DNA of 64,000 nucleotides from Tretioscincus oriximinensis (taxonomy: Eukaryota; Chordata; Lepidosauria; Squamata; Gymnophthalmidae), in NCBI GenBank assembly GCA_022410635.1, contig JAJVDF010000298.1, positions 380,810-444,809 of the forward strand, written 5' to 3'. This document shows positions 23,601 to 32,884 of this stretch, in pieces (position 1 is the stretch's first letter; each line of letters starts with the position of its first letter). Made by a program: the position numbers and the translations under genes. Below the pieces are notes generated by a model, which had not been told where the DNA came from, ran no database searches, and was given only the letters and a program-made list of their open reading frames with translations.

Positions 23601-26600
23601 GTATTTGCCAAGCAGCAGAGGCACAGCAGTCAAAGTGCCGGAGCCATCTTCATGTCATTTGCTGAGCCTCTGCTGCCTCTTTTAGTGACATATGCCAGTG
23701 TTTCAATTAAGCATGTAAAATAGTACTGTTAGGTTGTAAACAAATCGGTCTAAATTTATAGGCTGTGCTTCCATTGTGCCAGAAATGAGATTCATCACAT
23801 TCTGCCCTGGGTACTATTCATAGGTGATCCGTGCATGCTTCTTGATAGGCGGGGAATCCTAGCATTAGAATACCTCCCCCCCTTTAGAGATTGGAAGTGC
23901 TCCTTAGAAGACCTTAAGAGTGCCATAGGACGAAAAGGCCTAGCTGTTTCACTGAGTGTTTTGTTGAGGTTATGTATAGATGCAGATATGGATTAAGGAT
24001 TCAGTTGTGTGGAAGCCTGAAAATGGGGGCTTGGATTTTATTGCGCTGCCAGGAGGATGCTCATTACCCTAGCCTGGACCACCTGTGGTTTTCTCCAGTG
24101 ACAGGCCAAATGGCAGCCATGGTAATGCATATTGCCCTAGCCTAGTACACCGTGCATTGCCCTGGCCTGGTCCACAACTGGGGAAGGCATTGGCCTTTCC
24201 CAACAGCAGATGCCATGATGTCACTCCACGTCTATGTGCAGACATGCACTGAGTGTCATCTTGCTGGGGGTGGAAGGTTCTATTTCCACACCACTTAACA
24301 GACAGTTAAGTGGTATGGAGGCACATCACCATGATGGGTCTTATTTACAGATATACTGGAGAAACATCTAGATTCGACATTTAATTAAAATTAGTGATAC
24401 TTTGGGCAGTTCCATGTTAGCTAGTACACTAGGTGGTGTAAGGGAGGCTGTGCCCCCAGAGAGGCCAAGGGGTAGGTTTAAAAAAGTGGGGTCCACCTTA
24501 GATTGCAAAAGGGAAGTCCTAGTATGCCTGTTGATTCAGAATAACAGCCGGTCCAATGGAGAATCGTCCTGTATTCAGTAGTTGCAAAATGTCTGTCTTG
24601 TGGCTCTTTGTTCAAACATTTGATTGGCAGATTTCTTGAGTGAAAATGAATATATAAAAGGATATAATAGAATCTGTTAAAAACAATGCACTAAACTTTG
24701 TGATTAATGCTACTAATTAGCCACAGACCTAAGGCTTTCATTAGTTTTATGGCACATTTAGACAATCAACTGAAATTAGAAATAGATTGGAGATTCACTA
24801 GTGTAATCATTTCTGAGAACTTAATTTCATGCAAGTTTTTACTAAAAGACTAACATGCCCTCCAACTTTTGACAGGAATGAATAAAAACTTTAGTTTAAT
24901 GATGAGAATGTTCAATGATATCTTGCATTTAGCAAAAATTGCTTTTAAAAATTCACTTTTTTTGAGAGCTAGAGAGAGAAAGAAAGGGAAAAACCCCCAA
25001 CCTATTTAATTACTCGTTTGTTCAAAGCATTTCCATCCTGTTTCACAATCACAATAAAACAAAGCAGATTCCAGATGAATATAAATACAAGGTTAAAGCA
25101 CTTAAATACTGCACTTAGAACAATAGTGTTCTTTAAGAAAACAAAAACAAAAAACACAGCTTGGCCAAGAAAACAAAGCAAACAATTTAGCCATTCATAC
25201 AAGGAAAGCCTGCAGCAGATTTTAAAAGAAGCCTTCTGCCTTGAGCAACAATGAAAAGCATCCAGGAATGAAAATATGAAAATTCAGGGTTGTTGTTTTT
25301 CTCTTGGTTTCTTCCAAGAGGCCTACAGGTTGGAGAGACAGACAGAAGGTTTCTAAGTAGTTGCAAGAAGTTGAGAGCAAAGGTCAGGGTTGTGCTTTTG
25401 TTTGAAAATGACCATTCGCAATTGGTGTGCCACTGTGTGAGACAGAAAGCTGGACCAGATGAACTGTGACCTAACTCCGTACGGTTCTTCTTGTGTTCAG
25501 TGTTATCCAAAGAATGACAAACACTGCTAACATACTGTGTGTCCGACAGCCTAGGAAACTTACCTTTAGGAATGCTACTTCAGATTACCTATATGAAAAA
25601 AATCATTTTTCAAGGTAGAGCAGTTACTATATTCAAACTAACAGGTTTTTAGGTAGTTTCAACAACATTGTCCTCCCATTGTCCTATTGTCCTGTTTCCG
25701 AGTGAAAAATCATCCCTGATTTGCAACCTTTACATCTGGAGGTTCTTCCTCTCATGGCTTCAAAGATCAGTTTGGCTATTGTGGGTTCCACTGGATAGCT
25801 CTCACCATACTTTGCCATGCACATTCTGTTTCTAGTTAGTTCTGTGGCATCTGTTTATTTTAGATTCTAACCTAGTGCTCTTAACCAGGATTTTCCAAAA
25901 TACAGGATTTAAATGGGAAAAATGTTCAAGCAAGGAAGGGTCACCACAGTGTAGGCCTAAATACAGCATTTGTGTTGTCGTATGTATTTTGATCATGTCA
26001 TTTATCCATAAAAATACAACCATAACAGGGGTTATCCATACTGTAACTAAGACGTGTGTTCTTGTCCCCTTTAGATAATTCATTTCAAATTCTTAACGCC
26101 TTTTTGAGGAAGAGAGAGAAAACCCGGAATAAATTGCTTTGCTTCTGTTTTTCTTTTTTCTTTTTTTACTCTGTAAATTGTTTATTGTTAAGGTTCTCCT
26201 TTTGGGCTGATACGCTTTCCTGTTTGATATGGCTGTCTAGTTTAGAGTGTAACTGAAGTTCATTAATGGACATCACTGCCCCATCAAGATTTAAACATTT
26301 TCATTTTTTTTCTTGATTTGCGTGACAACTGAAAGTATCAGTCTTTCAGAAGATGCTAATATTTTCTGAATCAAATATTGTGGGAGCTGTGAGATATCAC
26401 TCCTGTGTAACAGTTTCACTTTAAAATGAGATATAGAAGTGATTTGGATTTCAAAGCCAAATTATTGACTTTTTTAACCTTATGATATCAGAACAATTAG
26501 TGTTACAAGACACTTTTTTTGCTATACAATAGTAGATAAAGTTGACCACTCTTTTCTTTTTAGAAATTCCTCTATTGTACATAAATAATTCTGTAGTTGC

Positions 26601-29600
26601 TTTTGAACTATCCTATTCTGGTAATTAGTTGATTAGTGAATAATTTTATTTATTCATTGATCAATCAGTTACCAGAATAGGATATTCTAAAAACACGTTC
26701 AGTATTAATTATTATTGCTTTCCACTTTTATTTTATATATATGTTTGTTCCACCCTTCACTGGAAAGGTGCTATAAATAAATAGTATTATTAATTCTATA
26801 ATTAGGTGATATCTCAACTTTCTATTTGTATAATACAGAGGAAAGACGATGAGAGATGTAGCATTCAGTTCAGGATGGACATTAGATGGAACAGATATTG
26901 CAGATAAATGGGTGGAGGTGTGAGTTGATAACAGCTAAAATGAAATATAGAGGTGTTGTTGTAAAATGGTTTTCCAGTGATAAAAAATGATGGGTCTAAG
27001 AGCCACAGAGAGGAAAACATTTGTAGGGTGGGATACAATGGAAAATAGGAATATAGCTGGAGATGTAGCAACCCTCCCAGAAATCTCTGTGTTTAGAAAT
27101 AGAAATGTAGGACAGAGTTCCTGAAATAAATGAAATTTTAATGCTTTAATTAATAACTGTATGACTAAAAGTTGATGTCATTGTCAGAATGCATTGGTCA
27201 GTAGAAAGACATAAGTCTGCTTATCACCATAGAATGTAATTATAATTGTATTCTGGCCAGTCCCATCAAGGGTTGTGTTTTTTGGCCTAGTAATTAGAAC
27301 AAAATGCTGAAAATTCAGAAGAAGATTGCCAATGTGGATTGCATCACCTCCCATCATCTCTGATCTTTGCCATTGGTAGCTAGAGCCAGTGGAAGTCGAA
27401 GTCAACCAAAGTATTGAACTATAGTGGCAGTTGGCCATTGTGTCTGATGGGATGGAAGGCAAAGCAGTTTAATGAGAGTTCTTTCAGGTAGGGCTATATC
27501 AAACTGCATTGTATTGTTCCAAAAATGTACTTTTAGTTCTTCCCTATTTCCAGGTTGTACAATTTATAGGTCTAANGATAGGTGAGATTATTAAAAAGCC
27601 TCTCCCCTCAGCTTGCCCAGAATGAACTGCACCCTGTGTGCTTCAGACGCGAACATGCCCCCGTAACACGAAAAGACTTTGCAGGAAGTGAAGAATGTGA
27701 GAAGATGTTTCCTTCTACAGCTTAATAATGCCCCAAAGCAATTGATGGGCAACAGCGTTAGACTACATGGTTTACATGGAAACATAAGAGGAGCCCTGCT
27801 GAATGGGGCCAGAACCCATCTAATCCAGCATTCTGACTTACACAATAGCCCACCAATTGCACCTGGGCAGTCTCNAGCAGAAGAAAAACCCTCACCCAAT
27901 CTTGACTACAAGTAACATTTCAGCAACACTGCCTGTCGCTTCAATCCAGAGGCAGTACCAAGGCATCCACTTCCTGCCACAAGAAGTGGTGAGTCCTCCT
28001 TTGCTGGAAATCTTCAAACAGAGGCTGGGCAGTCATCTGTCTAGAATCCTGTGTTAGCAGGTGGTTGGACTCAATGATGCTGGAGGTCCCTTCGAACTCT
28101 ATGATTCTATGATAATAGCTGTTGATACATTTGTCCATAAGAACATGGTGTGTGTGTGTGTCAGGAGAGATCATTTTATGTTCCTAAAAACTATCCTTTT
28201 GAATACCGTGAGGTGTGCCCCAAACCTCGCTCTGAACTGGAAACCATTATGCTGTTATTCATAAAGTTAACGGCACTGACTTTGGCTGTTCTGCTTAGGT
28301 TTCCAGCGCCGCCGCCTGATCCCAGCTCCTCTCCCTGATTCAGCATCCTTGGGGAGAAAGCAGAGTGTCACTGCCCAGTGGGTTGATCTACCACCTTTGC
28401 CGGGCACTTTGAAAGAGCCATTTGAAATTAAAGTTTATGAGATTGACGACGTGGAACGATTACAGCGGCACAGACAAGAGGAAAACGAGGTCAGCACATA
28501 TTTTACTGCATCTCCGGACAATTTAAATTGCACCAGCATACAAGGCAGGGTGCTTGCCCCAAATCTAGTGTGTGGCATTAGGGAAGAATGGACAGCAATT
28601 AAACAATTCATATGTCGGGGTGTCTTTCTCATTGAAAATAACTGTTGCTTGCCACTAATTGTGTTTAACGTAGCTGATGGGGTGAGTGGAGAATGTCAAT
28701 TAATACGTTATGAGAAGACTTTATAATCATTGCCTGCTTGATGAAATTTTATGGGCTTCCTTCGCTAAAGGGTCATTAACTCTTTATGTAAATGGCATAA
28801 AGTATCCCAGTTAGAATTCTGTTATACTCAAGATGTTGTGAGTTTAATTTACTTGTAATTGGGAAAACAATCCCGTTAATTCTGAAGTGGCGACAGGGGT
28901 TGCGGTCATTAATCTGGAAGAGTGTTTTTTTNAAAAAAAGAAAGAAAAGAAAAGAAAAAAACTTCTTTTTTCCCTCTTCTTTTTTTGCAACAGCCATTTC
29001 AAGACGTTGAGAAGGTAAGCCATGCCTTTCCTAGGCTGTTTAGAACTAAATATTTAGTAGTAAATAAATTGCCGAATTTGCCAGTCATTGTGTGCCAATT
29101 AATTTGATGTGCAGCTTTGAGATAATAATATTTCCTGGTGGGTTTCTAGCAAGGGGGTTTCATAGCACTTTAAAGGTAGACAGCGTACATTTTTGTAAAC
29201 AAGGCTCCTTCTTAAGATGCTATGGAGTCCATGCACTCAATACCATCTGAAGAACTAGACTTGTCTATGAAAGCTTCTGCTGCCTACCTTTTTCTTGTTA
29301 GTCCCTAAGGTATTTCAAGTCCCTTTGTTAGAAATTCTGAAATCAGAAATGCAGTGAGGACCAAAAGCATCTGTGTAAAGAGAAGTGGAGCGTTTGTTCT
29401 GGAGAAACCAAACGGGAAATTATCCTTAACTCTTCTTCTGTTGCTTACTGTTCACCAGTAAGGCTACTTTACCTCCTGAGTTCTATTGAAGGCCATTTCT
29501 GCACTTTCCTATTTGGGATGTTCTTCACAGACCATTCCCTCCAGTGCAAATTAAACTGTTCGATTCTGTTCACAGCTTGATGTTGCTACTGCTCTGGAGT

Positions 29601-32166
29601 GTAGAAAAGTAAGAATGAAACAACATACATTTTCTGGTTTGAACCTCGGTCAGTTTGCCCATCTCTTGTCATCACATCTATATATGGACAGAGCAAGCTG
29701 TGTCCATATCGAGAGGTTTCTGTCACCACATTTATACTTTTACTAGGACTGTTCNCTGTAATATAGGACCACTCTAGACTCTGTTAAGCAGTCTAGAATT
29801 AGCAGAAACATCCGTGGTAAGCTTAGGGAATGATTTGTGGCATAATTACCATGTTCCTGCCAATTGCTGATGGTATTCCCCACAGAAGAGCCTAAAAAAG
29901 GAAAGATACCTGAATGGAAAGACTGAGAACAGGAGAATATGAAAGACACCAACCTTTAAAAAGACATCTCTGTTTTTTCTTGTGCTGCAGTGTGTGTACA
30001 TGAAGGACAAGTACAGGATTTGGAATTTATAGTTCTGCCTTCAGCTTGGCAAATCTTCTTTCTAAATTATATTTACTCTTTATACTCAAGAGACAACCTT
30101 GCTGTACATATGACTGTAATTTAAGAGTATTGTAGGGAAGTACATTAACTTGGAGAATGGCAATAAATGCTTAAGTGCTTGCAATGTGTTGCTTTGATTA
30201 GATTAGCATCTAGGTTTGGTGGGAATGGCAGAGTAGGAGAGAAATGCTCTCCCCCGTTCATCTCTTCATATGGGTAAGAGTTGAAGCAGAATGAGGAGGT
30301 CAATACATCTGCTGGGGGGAAAGGGAGAAGAAGCAGGCAGCTGGCCAGTGAGAGTTACATGTTGATGGTTTTTGTCTTCCTGAAGGGCCTGATTTATTTT
30401 AATACCAAGCTGAAAATCCTGGAAAGGCGCCACCAGCGGATTAAAGAAGTGAAAGCAAAGCATGAGCTCTTGAAAGATGAGTTGGAGGAAACGAAATGCA
30501 GGTTGATGTTGGATCCAAGCAAGTGGAAAGGAGAGTGTAAGTATTCTCTCTATGCATTTATAGAAATAGTAGTGGAAAGCCAGCAAAAATGCAGACTTGG
30601 GAAGAAGGCAAGGGGTGGGGAGGGAGCTGTTGGCAGGTGGGGTGTCATGATGCTGTCGGTAGCTTCACGTAATGGCAATGATGAGTTGGCAGGGGCAATG
30701 GGCGGGCCACCGCAGTGCTGGTGGTGGGAGGGGCAGCAGGTAGGCTCCTACGGTGGATTTGGGCTGGGTGGATGAATGAGCAGTCTAATTTTTAAAAACT
30801 TTAATTTTAAACAAGAAAAAGTACATAACACAGATCTACAAAAATGAACATCCATCCATAATATACAATCATCCTCCCACCTGCCTTGGAACAGAGAAAC
30901 ATGGGAAAAACAAACTCCATTATAATCAACACTTTATGTTTAGTCCTAATATTTCCACAATTGAAAATTCCAAATGCAAGTAGCTTTCACCAGTTTTTAA
31001 GCCAGTCCATAGCCAATCTTTTTTCCCCTCGAGTTCAAATACTATAAATTCCACCTGATACTCATACCAAATATCCTGCACCCATTGTGAAGTATCCTTC
31101 CACTGCTTCACTACTCCCATGAGTGCTGCCCAAATACCTGGTTTTATAATTTGAGTTATATCTTCCCACCTTCTATCTTGCCTGCTTTTGTTCATAATCA
31201 CAACCCTCCCGGGCCAGGAAGCCTTTTGTTGTACCAATGTTCCGAGCTCCGTTGTTGGACTGGCAGATCTTGGAATGTTGGACTCGTGGATGCATGTTTT
31301 ATTAATAGTAAAGATGTATATATATGGCCGCCTCTAGGAAGCCTCAGAAAATCACTGATGTTCACAATATTGGAGAATAAAACTCTTCTAGAATCCATGC
31401 CTTAAGATTTACCAGTGAAGTGCCACACTTTTTGAGAAGTTAAGGGGGTGGGAATTCATGGGAAGACCTTCTCAGCCAAGTCAAGTGAAAATGGATCTTT
31501 TTACCCTTGCCTTTTTACCCTTACCTGGCTGAGGGAACTGCATCCCTTCGTGTGTTCTTGCTAGATGCAGAAATTCCTGCCTACACCTTATATTTGAAGC
31601 ATCACTCAGGGTAATCTTCGCGAAAAATATCACTGAGCACGATCTTCATTATCTACACACAAACTAGCAAGGGGGGGGTTCTTATAGCATTTAATGGACT
31701 AACAGCAACAAGAACAAAAAGGTAAGTGGTATGACCTTTTGTAGATACCAGATTTCGCAGATGTGATATGTATTTTTAAAATCTCATCTGTGGTTGTCTA
31801 CAATGTTTGATGTTTTCTTGCAAAACGTGTAAAAGTGGTGAGATACATTAAGCAGCCTCTTTGTATGTCACTGTTTCATTAACTCATTTTGTTTCGGGCG
31901 GGTTGTGTCAATTTTATTGTGACTTGTTCTAAGATGTTAATGGAGTGGGTTAGATAATAAATACTGATTTTGTTTTTCTATCAACAGTTGAGGTTGATCC
32001 CGATCTTGATAAGGAGTCACAAGATTATCTGGAAGCGTTGGAGCAAGTGACGGACGAACTGGAGCAGTGCGTGAACCTGTGCAAGTCGCACGTCATGATT
32101 GTCACTTGCTTTGACATTGGTGTGATCGCGGACGTCCAAGATGGATCGCGAGAAGTGGAAGTTTGA
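8442..32166 (+). CDS. KIF26A: KIF26A, atypical kinesin (3' eleven coding exons; 5' end outside window)
   Basis: The coding sequence joins 8442-8651, 11724-11817, 14192-14454, 14698-14881, 15967-16126, 18514-18676, 20009-23318, 28299-28489, 28994-29014, 30386-30536 and 31988-32166. All borders are AG/GT and the phases match, giving 1,641 residues plus TGA. Residues about 1-358 form a kinesin-like motor, followed by a long Ser/Pro-rich region, a short coiled coil and a conserved C terminus. KIF26A is known as a kinesin without normal ATPase activity that binds microtubules and Grb2 and dampens GDNF-Ret signalling in enteric neurons. I chose KIF26A over its paralogue KIF26B because of the [11 protein letters not shown] and WVDLPP block, the presence of the microexon, the FEVDP exon and the ending in EVEV, all of which recall KIF26A. 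The N-terminal exons, usually a few hundred residues, are missing here. This is recognition from memory, not an alignment. Confidence 0.9.
9120..9500 (-). repeat. L2-like LINE 3' end
   Basis: The - strand keeps [20 protein letters not shown], then [20 protein letters not shown] and [10 protein letters not shown]. This is the C-terminal pattern of L2-clade reverse transcriptase, followed by the tail ending in an AAAT repeat (seen as atttatttatttattt on +). A longer relative is at 56,830-57,320. Confidence 0.65.
10080..10245 (+). repeat. CR1/L3-like LINE 3' tip
   Basis: The order gcaattggtaggccactgta, agacagaatgctggac and cccattcagcagggctcttct is the + strand form of the family found in reverse at 4,778. 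Similar + strand copies lie at 25,380-25,500 and 44,160-44,275. Confidence 0.6.
10508..10970 (-). repeat. CR1/L3-like LINE 3' fragment
   Basis: The - strand reads [20 protein letters not shown], then [20 protein letters not shown] and [17 protein letters not shown]. This is one of the best-kept CR1-clade C-terminal tails in the window; LWNxLPEEVV is diagnostic. Confidence 0.8.
11724..11817 (+). CDS. KIF26A: KIF26A exon: helix leading to the P-loop
   Basis: This 94-base exon encodes [20 protein letters not shown] and then [11 protein letters not shown]. It ends in phase 1, and the split glycine is completed by the next exon (GKSYTM). It carries the kinesin helix before the nucleotide pocket and most of the P-loop. 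The P-loop reads G-H-V-K-L-G-K-S where classical kinesins have G-Q-T-G-S-G-K-T. The acceptor is tcttctag and the donor is gtgagt. Confidence 0.9.
12465..13120. mobile_element. Non-autonomous hAT-like transposon with near-perfect 8-bp target duplication
   Basis: The left end ctgagatagggaacct and the right end aaaagggttccccacccttg are imperfect inverted repeats of the CAGGGGTGGGGAACC type known from hAT elements. They are flanked by ctctagaa (12,457-12,464) and ctttagaa (13,121-13,128), matching at 7 of 8. A SINE-like piece (about 12,575-12,830) sits inside. No transposase frame remains. Confidence 0.6.
12575..12830 (+). repeat. SINE-like fragment nested in the hAT-like element
   Basis: The order gaactgggtttttataccctt, catacattctaacttcccca, gtggtggagcctatt and gctttcaaacagctaacctg is shared with 51,925-52,190. 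It separates the two ends of the hAT-like element. Confidence 0.45.
13400..13775 (+). repeat. Diverged 'gctatgaaagcacatgcc' dispersed repeat
   Basis: It carries gactaacaagaaaaatata, tcttgtaagactttagacc, ggctatgaaagcacatgcca and gctagactaacacagctact, the paired-end layout of the family noted at 1,440. Confidence 0.45.
14192..14454 (+). CDS. KIF26A: KIF26A exon: P-loop end and motor core
   Basis: This 263-base exon runs from phase 1 to phase 0. It completes the P-loop ([10 protein letters not shown]) and encodes [13 protein letters not shown], which matches the 'GIIPRA' helix of kinesins, then the SVSAVEI-type strand and PGVYLQEDP. One base at 14345 is N within codon gNc, giving one undefined residue between Ser and Lys. 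Glycine is expected from the KIF26A pattern, though that is inference. The donor is gtataa. Confidence 0.9.
14698..14881 (+). CDS. KIF26A: KIF26A exon: altered switch I region
   Basis: This 184-base exon runs from phase 0 to phase 1. It encodes [20 protein letters not shown], then AALAARSTS, and then [19 protein letters not shown]. It covers the kinesin switch I region, where conventional motors carry NxxSSRSH. Here the serine pair and arginine are replaced by R-N-S-H, which agrees with a motor that does not hydrolyse ATP normally. The intron before it is only 243 bases. The acceptor is ttctag and the donor is gtatgt. Confidence 0.9.
14882..15966 (+). other. KIF26A intron, nothing recognised
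   Basis: AT-rich, mostly unique-looking sequence of 1.1 kb. There is a short purine-rich patch at 15,300-15,345. No gene or clear repeat was identified. Confidence 0.5.
15967..16126 (+). CDS. KIF26A: KIF26A exon: altered switch II region
   Basis: This 160-base exon runs from phase 1 to phase 2. It completes Met and then encodes [17 protein letters not shown], a variable loop, and [20 protein letters not shown]. The switch II motif reads DLGSCE instead of the kinesin DLAGSE, so the glycine that contacts gamma-phosphate is displaced. The segment ALGSVILAL...HVPY corresponds to the microtubule-facing helix of kinesin motors. The acceptor is tctcag and the donor is gtaagt. Confidence 0.9.
16985..17530 (+). 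repeat. L1-type LINE 3' end
   Basis: One frame reads [20 protein letters not shown] and continues [20 protein letters not shown] and [10 protein letters not shown]. This matches the L1 ORF2 C-terminal pattern WYxTP ... CWxC ... HxWWxC ... FW. A 3' end with aataaag and a T-rich/A-rich tail follows at about 17,505-17,535. It is broken by stops and one N (17,422). It is the only L1 remnant I could recognise among many CR1 and L2 copies. Confidence 0.7.
17912..17985 (-). repeat. CR1 3' tip
   Basis: The piece agaatcttagagttggaagg followed by gacctccagggtcattgggtc is the reverse of a CR1 3' end. The matching + strand tip begins 120 bases away, so the two form a loose inverted pair. Confidence 0.65.
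18105..18285 (+). repeat. CR1 3' end
   Basis: It carries gggtgataaaccagtggaag, gaggttgccacagttctcc, tggacagtcatntgtctgag and an ending ctataattctatgattct. This is the CR1 3' end with the ATTCTATGAT-type tail. Confidence 0.75.
18514..18676 (+). CDS. KIF26A: KIF26A exon: end of motor domain
   Basis: This 163-base exon runs from phase 2 to phase 0. It completes Lys and encodes [20 protein letters not shown], then [20 protein letters not shown] and [14 protein letters not shown]. These match the final kinesin helices (DSKLTxLLxDSLGG and ETLxTLxFAxR) and the start of the neck. Microtubule-contact residues therefore look better kept than the nucleotide pocket. The acceptor is tccatag and the donor is gttggt, a less common +3 base. 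Confidence 0.9.
18677..20008 (+). other. KIF26A intron, nothing recognised
   Basis: A 1.3 kb AT-rich intron with a pyrimidine-rich patch (19,425-19,560). No repeat or gene was recognised. Confidence 0.5.
20009..23318 (+). CDS. KIF26A: KIF26A giant exon: Ser/Pro-rich middle and tail
   Basis: This 3,310-base exon encodes 1,103 full codons and ends in phase 1. It opens with [15 protein letters not shown] right after the motor. Recognisable KIF26 blocks follow in order: [138 protein letters not shown], then [18 protein letters not shown] and [14 protein letters not shown]. The PxxP segments are plausible SH3 ligands, fitting the known Grb2 link. Blocks such as GEDELVF and RTPPVGM are shared with KIF26B. 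Most of the rest is low-complexity and probably disordered. There is no frameshift or stop. The donor is gtaaaa; reading on would add about 25 residues before a stop at 23395. Confidence 0.93.
25380..25500 (+). repeat. CR1/L3-like LINE 3' tip
   Basis: The sequence gcaattggtgtgccactgtg, gagacagaaagctggaccag and tcttcttgtgttca matches the + strand tip of the family at 44,160-44,275. Confidence 0.55.
26609..26684. repeat. 76-base near-perfect inverted repeat (hairpin)
   Basis: The 16-base outer arms tatcctattctggtaa and ttaccagaataggata are exact reverse complements. The next 19 bases on each side pair except at one position, with several G-T pairs if transcribed, around a 6-base AT loop. Total stem is about 35 bp. 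It could be a palindromic MITE or a transcribed hairpin. I see no target duplication. Confidence 0.85.
27778..27960 (-). repeat. CR1/L3-like LINE 3' tip
   Basis: It begins gaaacataagaggagccctg and keeps gcacctgggcagtctc, agcagaag and agaggcagtaccaag. It abuts a + strand CR1 tip at 27,961. Confidence 0.65.
27961..28115 (+). repeat. CR1 3' end
   Basis: The order cacaagaagtggtgagtcct, tcttcaaacagaggctgggc, tggactcaatgatgctggag and ctctatgattctatgataat is the CR1 3' UTR with its ATTCTATGAT tail. Confidence 0.75.
28299..28489 (+). CDS. KIF26A: KIF26A exon: RRRLIPAP / [17 protein letters not shown] block
   Basis: This 191-base exon runs from phase 1 to phase 0 and encodes [20 protein letters not shown], a [10 protein letters not shown] segment and [20 protein letters not shown]. 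The last block is nearly unchanged in both KIF26 paralogues. The [11 protein letters not shown] and WVDLPP spellings favour KIF26A. The acceptor is tgcttag and the donor is gtcagc. The frame stays open for 79 codons past the donor, but that part lacks KIF26 similarity. Confidence 0.9.
28490..28993 (+). promoter_or_regulatory. Short intron upstream of the microexon; possible conserved regulatory block
   Basis: This 504-base intron has no recognisable repeat except an A/T run with an N at 28,932. It carries an unusual number of homeodomain-type cores, such as gcaattaaacaattca, ccactaattgtg, gtcaattaatac and ggtcattaac. Unique sequence around a microexon is often conserved. This is inference only; conservation was not tested. 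Confidence 0.3.
28994..29014 (+). CDS. KIF26A: KIF26A 21-base microexon
   Basis: This exon reads PFQDVEK, phase 0 to 0, between a strong pyrimidine tract ending tttgcaacag and the donor gtaagc. The preceding exon ends EENE and the next begins [10 protein letters not shown] recall a short S-Q-D-A-E-K-like segment at this place in mammalian KIF26A, which supports a real exon. Skipping it would keep the frame. A TGC lies six bases before the AG, a feature of SRRM4-dependent neuronal microexons. It is far too short for ORF finding and was located from splice signals and frame. Confidence 0.78.
29015..30385 (+). other. KIF26A intron
   Basis: It contains a diverged 'tagcactttaaagg ... tatgaaagcttctgctgcc' dispersed repeat at about 29,140-29,325 and an N at 29,755. 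The rest shows nothing recognisable. Confidence 0.5.
30386..30536 (+). CDS. KIF26A: KIF26A exon: C-terminal coiled coil
   Basis: This 151-base exon runs from phase 0 to phase 1. It encodes [40 protein letters not shown] and [10 protein letters not shown]. Charged heptad spacing of Leu, Val and Ile suggests a short coiled coil. The corresponding human block (KLxLAERRQQR...LMxEP) is the same shape. The acceptor is cttcctgaag and the donor is gtaagt. The open frame continues past the donor only by chance. Confidence 0.88.
30537..31987 (+). other. KIF26A last intron
   Basis: Positions 30,790-31,400 hold an A-rich start followed by a stretch open for 103 codons on the - strand (31,237-30,926, Trp-rich, beginning [17 protein letters not shown]). 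I do not recognise it; a retroelement remnant is the likeliest source. A 'tagcatttaatggactaac' repeat piece lies at 31,660-31,770. Confidence 0.4.
31988..32166 (+). CDS. KIF26A: KIF26A terminal coding exon
   Basis: This 179-base coding part starts in phase 1. It encodes [40 protein letters not shown] and CFDIGV, and ends REVEV-TGA. The EYLxALExxTxxLExCVNxCKxHxMMVTCFDI pattern is the conserved KIF26 C terminus. The FEVDP start and EVxV end match KIF26A; as I recall, KIF26B ends differently after CFDI. The acceptor is atcaacag. Confidence 0.9.
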
Positions 32167-32884
32167 AGGTAGTTTGCAAAGAGGGACTTGGAGGAGGTGG
32201 AGCCAAATTTTCAGAAGATGAGGGGAACGGACATGTTGTTGGAAAGAGAAGGTAGAAAACATGAAGGTTTAATGCGACCAAGAATGTTGTCAAAGCCAGA
32301 ACGTGTCGAGGAATTAGAATGTTCACAACCTTTGCAGTGCCTCAGCAATTGATGAATTGTATAAAGACCAATCTGATTTCTTATAGAAGTAAACAAATCA
32401 AAAAGCAAAAATCAATTAAGAACCAACTCTGTATGAAAAGTGGAAGTGCCTTTATCATTCATTTGTGACTCGTTTTTCTTTCTTAATTTTGTATTTTGTT
32501 CCTAGAATTGAAACCAGCAAACCTAAAAACAGATCATAAAATGTATTCCTATGAAATATTTTATACTGTATAGTGTAATTTATGACTATATGTACAAACA
32601 AAAGCAAAATTTTGTAGCAAAAGCAATAAGTAGATTTTGTGTTCATACCTGAATTTGCCTCCTTCTTTCGCAGAAAAGCCGGTTTATGTAGCGGACTAAA
32701 AAACTTTTTTAAAAAATATGTATTATAATTGATTTTTCATGGTTTAGGATTTGAGATATTTTTATGAACATTTATCTATCAGAAAGATGTATTACAAAAT
32801 TTCAGAAAGCTTGGTTTGTATTCAGTTTTATACGCTTCCTTTTTCAGATCNCAGTGAACATACCTTTTTCCGTGTTTTCTATAC

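Larger units (their letters stand above)
23319..28298 (+). other. KIF26A intron of 5 kb
   Basis: Mostly unique-looking AT-rich DNA. It contains a CR1/L3-like tip (25,380-25,500), a 76-base hairpin (26,609-26,684), adjoining CR1-type fragments (27,778-28,115) and one N at 27,576. In 23,400-25,380 I see no clear feature. Confidence 0.55.

Noticed and set aside
8442..32166. KIF26B as the gene identity
   Set aside because: The paralogue shares many blocks, but the [17 protein letters not shown] segment, the small exon with QDxEK, the FEVDP exon and the EVEV ending agree with what I recall of KIF26A.
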